A stretch of DNA of 11,467 nucleotides from Rodentolepis nana (Eukaryota > Platyhelminthes > Cestoda > Cyclophyllidea > Hymenolepididae). The notes under the pieces are model-generated. The model was not told where the DNA came from and made no database searches. It saw nothing but the letters and a program-made list of their open reading frames with translations. Shown piece after piece: positions 10,071 through 11,467 of this stretch (positions are counted from its first letter, which is position 1; every line of letters begins with the position of its first letter). A program made the position numbers and the translations under genes. The stretch spans positions 1 to 11,467 of the forward strand of contig UZAE01012620.1 in the NCBI GenBank assembly GCA_900617975.1. The letters run 5' to 3'.

Positions 10071-11083
10071 AAAACTTTTCGTGAATTGAACGATTTCAGT
10101 GCAGCCCATGCGCTTATAATTATTAGGCTTCTTGCTAGCGAATAGGCACCAAAAACTGAAAGGTACTAAAATATTAGAATAAATATTTAATTTTCATAAC
10201 CCCCCCCTATTCAAGTTTCCGATTTTTTTCTCAGATGTAACTGGAAACGCTTAAGTAATATCCAGACAGGGATAACGTCTAAATTACCTCCAAATCTGAT
10301 ATTCCGCTGCATCAAATTCTACAATTCAAACTTTATAATCCGTTATTCGAGTTACAGAAAGATAATTAATCCACACATTTCGGTACATATAGTTCGGTTG
10401 CAAAAGGAGTAACTAATGCTGCTATTAACCTGAGTATTAAAGTACATCATGTAATTGAAAAATATTGAGAACAAAAGTGTTTAACTGTATGTTCATATAA
10501 ACATTCTCTCGGGCTTCAATTTGAATTTGAGCGAAACTGAACTGGACCGAATTACGAAAGCTACTGTGCACTGGTAGTAAATTTAGAGTTTCCCATTAAA
10601 GTGTCAACTAATAACCTTTCCCTTCCTTATTAAACGAAATATGCATTTTAAAGGGAACTGTATTTACTTAAAGAAAAATTTGATGGATAGAGAAAGTGCA
10701 TTAAAACTAAACTTTTTGCTGAAAAAAACAGTTAGTGGAATTTAAAAATATTTGAAAAATTAAAAGCAATAAAGATAACGGAAAAGTTTTGAATATTATT
10801 TGAAAATTTGATGAATTTGCGAAAAGTATAATTTTATTGAATGACAGCGAACTTATCTTGCCTCTTATCCATTTTTTAACTATGAATAGCTTTAAATTGG
10901 CTTTAAAATCTTTTGCAGTTTAAAACCCCCAGTGGAGGAACGTTTTGCCTTGAGAAAGTTAACTGCTTCATTCCACATTTTTGCCTAATTAAATTCATGA
11001 GAATTTAAAAAAATGACCCCATCGGAAATCTTATTTTTTCAATAGATTGAATGTTTTATTGTCTCTAGCCTGTTATAAGGCTT
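10071..11083. other. non-coding A+T-rich region upstream of copy E
   Basis: No open frame, RNA gene or further repeat copy is supported in this 1-kb stretch. The only simple repeat is a C8 tract at 10200-10207. Confidence 0.6.
10200..10207. repeat. C8 homopolymer
   Basis: Eight consecutive C occur in A+T-rich flanks (TTTTCATAA before, TATTCAAG after). Confidence 0.9.
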
Positions 11084-11096
11084 AATATTCGGCGGA
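11084..11096. repeat. target-site duplication of copy E (5' side)
   Basis: AATATTCGGCGGA is repeated without mismatch at 11421-11433, directly flanking the element. It contains G+C (CGGCGG), so a chance 13-bp match at exactly these positions is very unlikely. The 5' boundary reads TT then AATATT, similar to the TT/AAAA nick preference known for APE-type LINE endonucleases. Confidence 0.93.
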
Positions 11097-11420
11097 TTAG
11101 GGTGTGCGATAGACCTACCTCCACGTGGTGCACCATGGGCAACGTATACTCATACGGCAAAAAGTCCATTAACCGGCAGTTGACTTCTGACTTCAAACTA
11201 CCATCACCCCATTGTGTGTCAAATCCGAATACTTTCACAGTACTTACCTCATCTTTTTTCACCTTTGTGTCTGTCTGTTTATTTACATCTTTGAAACACT
11301 CTTTTTTCCTCCCTCTGGACATTTTTTTCACTTTAATGTTGCTTCCCTCCATGAAGCCTGAAGTCAACTAAATGGCTTATGATAATTATCAAAAAGCCTG
11401 CAATTTAATATAAATAAATA
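11097..11420 (+). mobile_element. SINE-like retroposon, copy E, intact with flanking duplication
   Basis: This is the most complete copy (324 bp) and the reference for the family in this window. In order it has: start TTAGGGTGTGCGATAGACC; palindrome CCACGTGG (11121-11128); CGTAT-ACTC-ATACG mini-hairpin (11143-11156); GCAGTTGACTTCTGACTTC; TTTCACAGTACTTACCTCAT; a T/C-rich middle with TTTGTGTCTGTCTG; a 25-nt hairpin (11374-11398); and the tail TATAAATAAATA. A perfect 13-bp target-site duplication brackets it. It has no deletion in the segments where A, B and D do. Open frames exist on both strands (11102-11371 plus, 11065-11367 minus), but they are not conserved in the other copies because of indels, and neither resembles a transposase or reverse transcriptase. 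A TGGTGCANNNTGG string (11126-11138) loosely resembles a pol III A box, with no good B box downstream. Confidence 0.9.
11374..11398 (+). other. 3'-terminal hairpin of copy E
   Basis: The outer stem GGCTT/AAGCC and inner palindrome TGATAATTATCA form a nearly continuous stem. It is followed by the (ATAA)n tail, an arrangement typical of retroposons primed by a LINE reverse transcriptase. Confidence 0.65.
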
Positions 11421-11433
11421 AATATTCGGCGGA
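11421..11433. repeat. target-site duplication of copy E (tail side)
   Basis: AATATTCGGCGGA is the exact partner of 11084-11096. It follows directly on the AAATAAATA tail, so one or two A/T bases at the junction could belong to either. Confidence 0.93.
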
Positions 11434-11467
11434 GGGAAATTAAGCGATACCTCGTAAAACCATATTT

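Noticed and set aside
11126..11230. tRNA-type pol III A and B boxes in the element
   Set aside because: A loose A-box match exists, but the only B-box-like strings (such as ATTCGACC in copy B) are poorly conserved and about 90 bp away, longer than usual spacing.
11065..11371. Open frames of 100 (minus) and 89 (plus) codons as genes
   Set aside because: Both lie over the retroposon copy, on opposite strands. They are broken by indels in the other copies and show no known domain.
1..11467. tRNA or rRNA genes, CRISPR array, bacterial operon signals
   Set aside because: No cloverleaf-like sequence with a proper T-arm, no rRNA-like conserved segment, no regularly spaced repeats, and no coding density compatible with a prokaryote.

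Overview
The window reads as non-coding DNA from an animal nuclear genome. It is strongly A+T rich (about 70% by eye) and has no convincing exon, RNA gene or prokaryote-style gene organisation. Its main content is five diverged copies of one short interspersed repeat. An invertebrate such as an arthropod fits the composition, but nothing here fixes the taxon. The longest open frames are 60-100 codons, show no domain, and two of them are opposite strands of one repeat copy.

The repeat is a SINE-like retroposon of about 290-325 bp, here called copies A (67-354, minus), B (1504-1803, plus), C (about 4240-4507, minus), D (5674-5983, plus) and E (11097-11420, plus). In element orientation it has a 5' head starting near GGGTGTGCG, then the palindrome CCACGTGG, then a conserved block with GGGCAACGTATACTCATACG. 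A pyrimidine-rich middle follows, then a 25-nt imperfect hairpin and an (ATAA)n-type tail. Copy E has a perfect 13-bp target-site duplication. Copies A (9/10) and D (8/10) have degraded candidates at the expected places. In all three the duplication ends exactly 3 nt before the conserved 5' motif, so the unit has a defined 5' end and looks like a full-length non-autonomous element rather than a random LINE fragment. I do not recognise the family, and a tRNA-type pol III promoter is not convincing.

Layout: 1-66 flank and tail-proximal target site of A; 67-354 copy A; 355-1503 A+T-rich spacer with a G10 tract; 1504-1803 copy B; 1804-4239 non-coding with a G9 tract; 4240-4507 copy C; 4508-5673 spacer; 5674-5983 copy D; 5984-11083 a 5.1-kb stretch without recognisable genes, including two G/C tracts and a locally less A+T-rich patch near 9,900-10,070; 11084-11433 copy E with its target duplications; 11434-11467 flank.

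A/B and C/D are each head-to-head inverted pairs with spacers of about 1.15-1.17 kb. The spacers do not look homologous and the copies have separate target duplications, so I read them as independent insertions. A transcript across either pair could still fold into a long imperfect hairpin.
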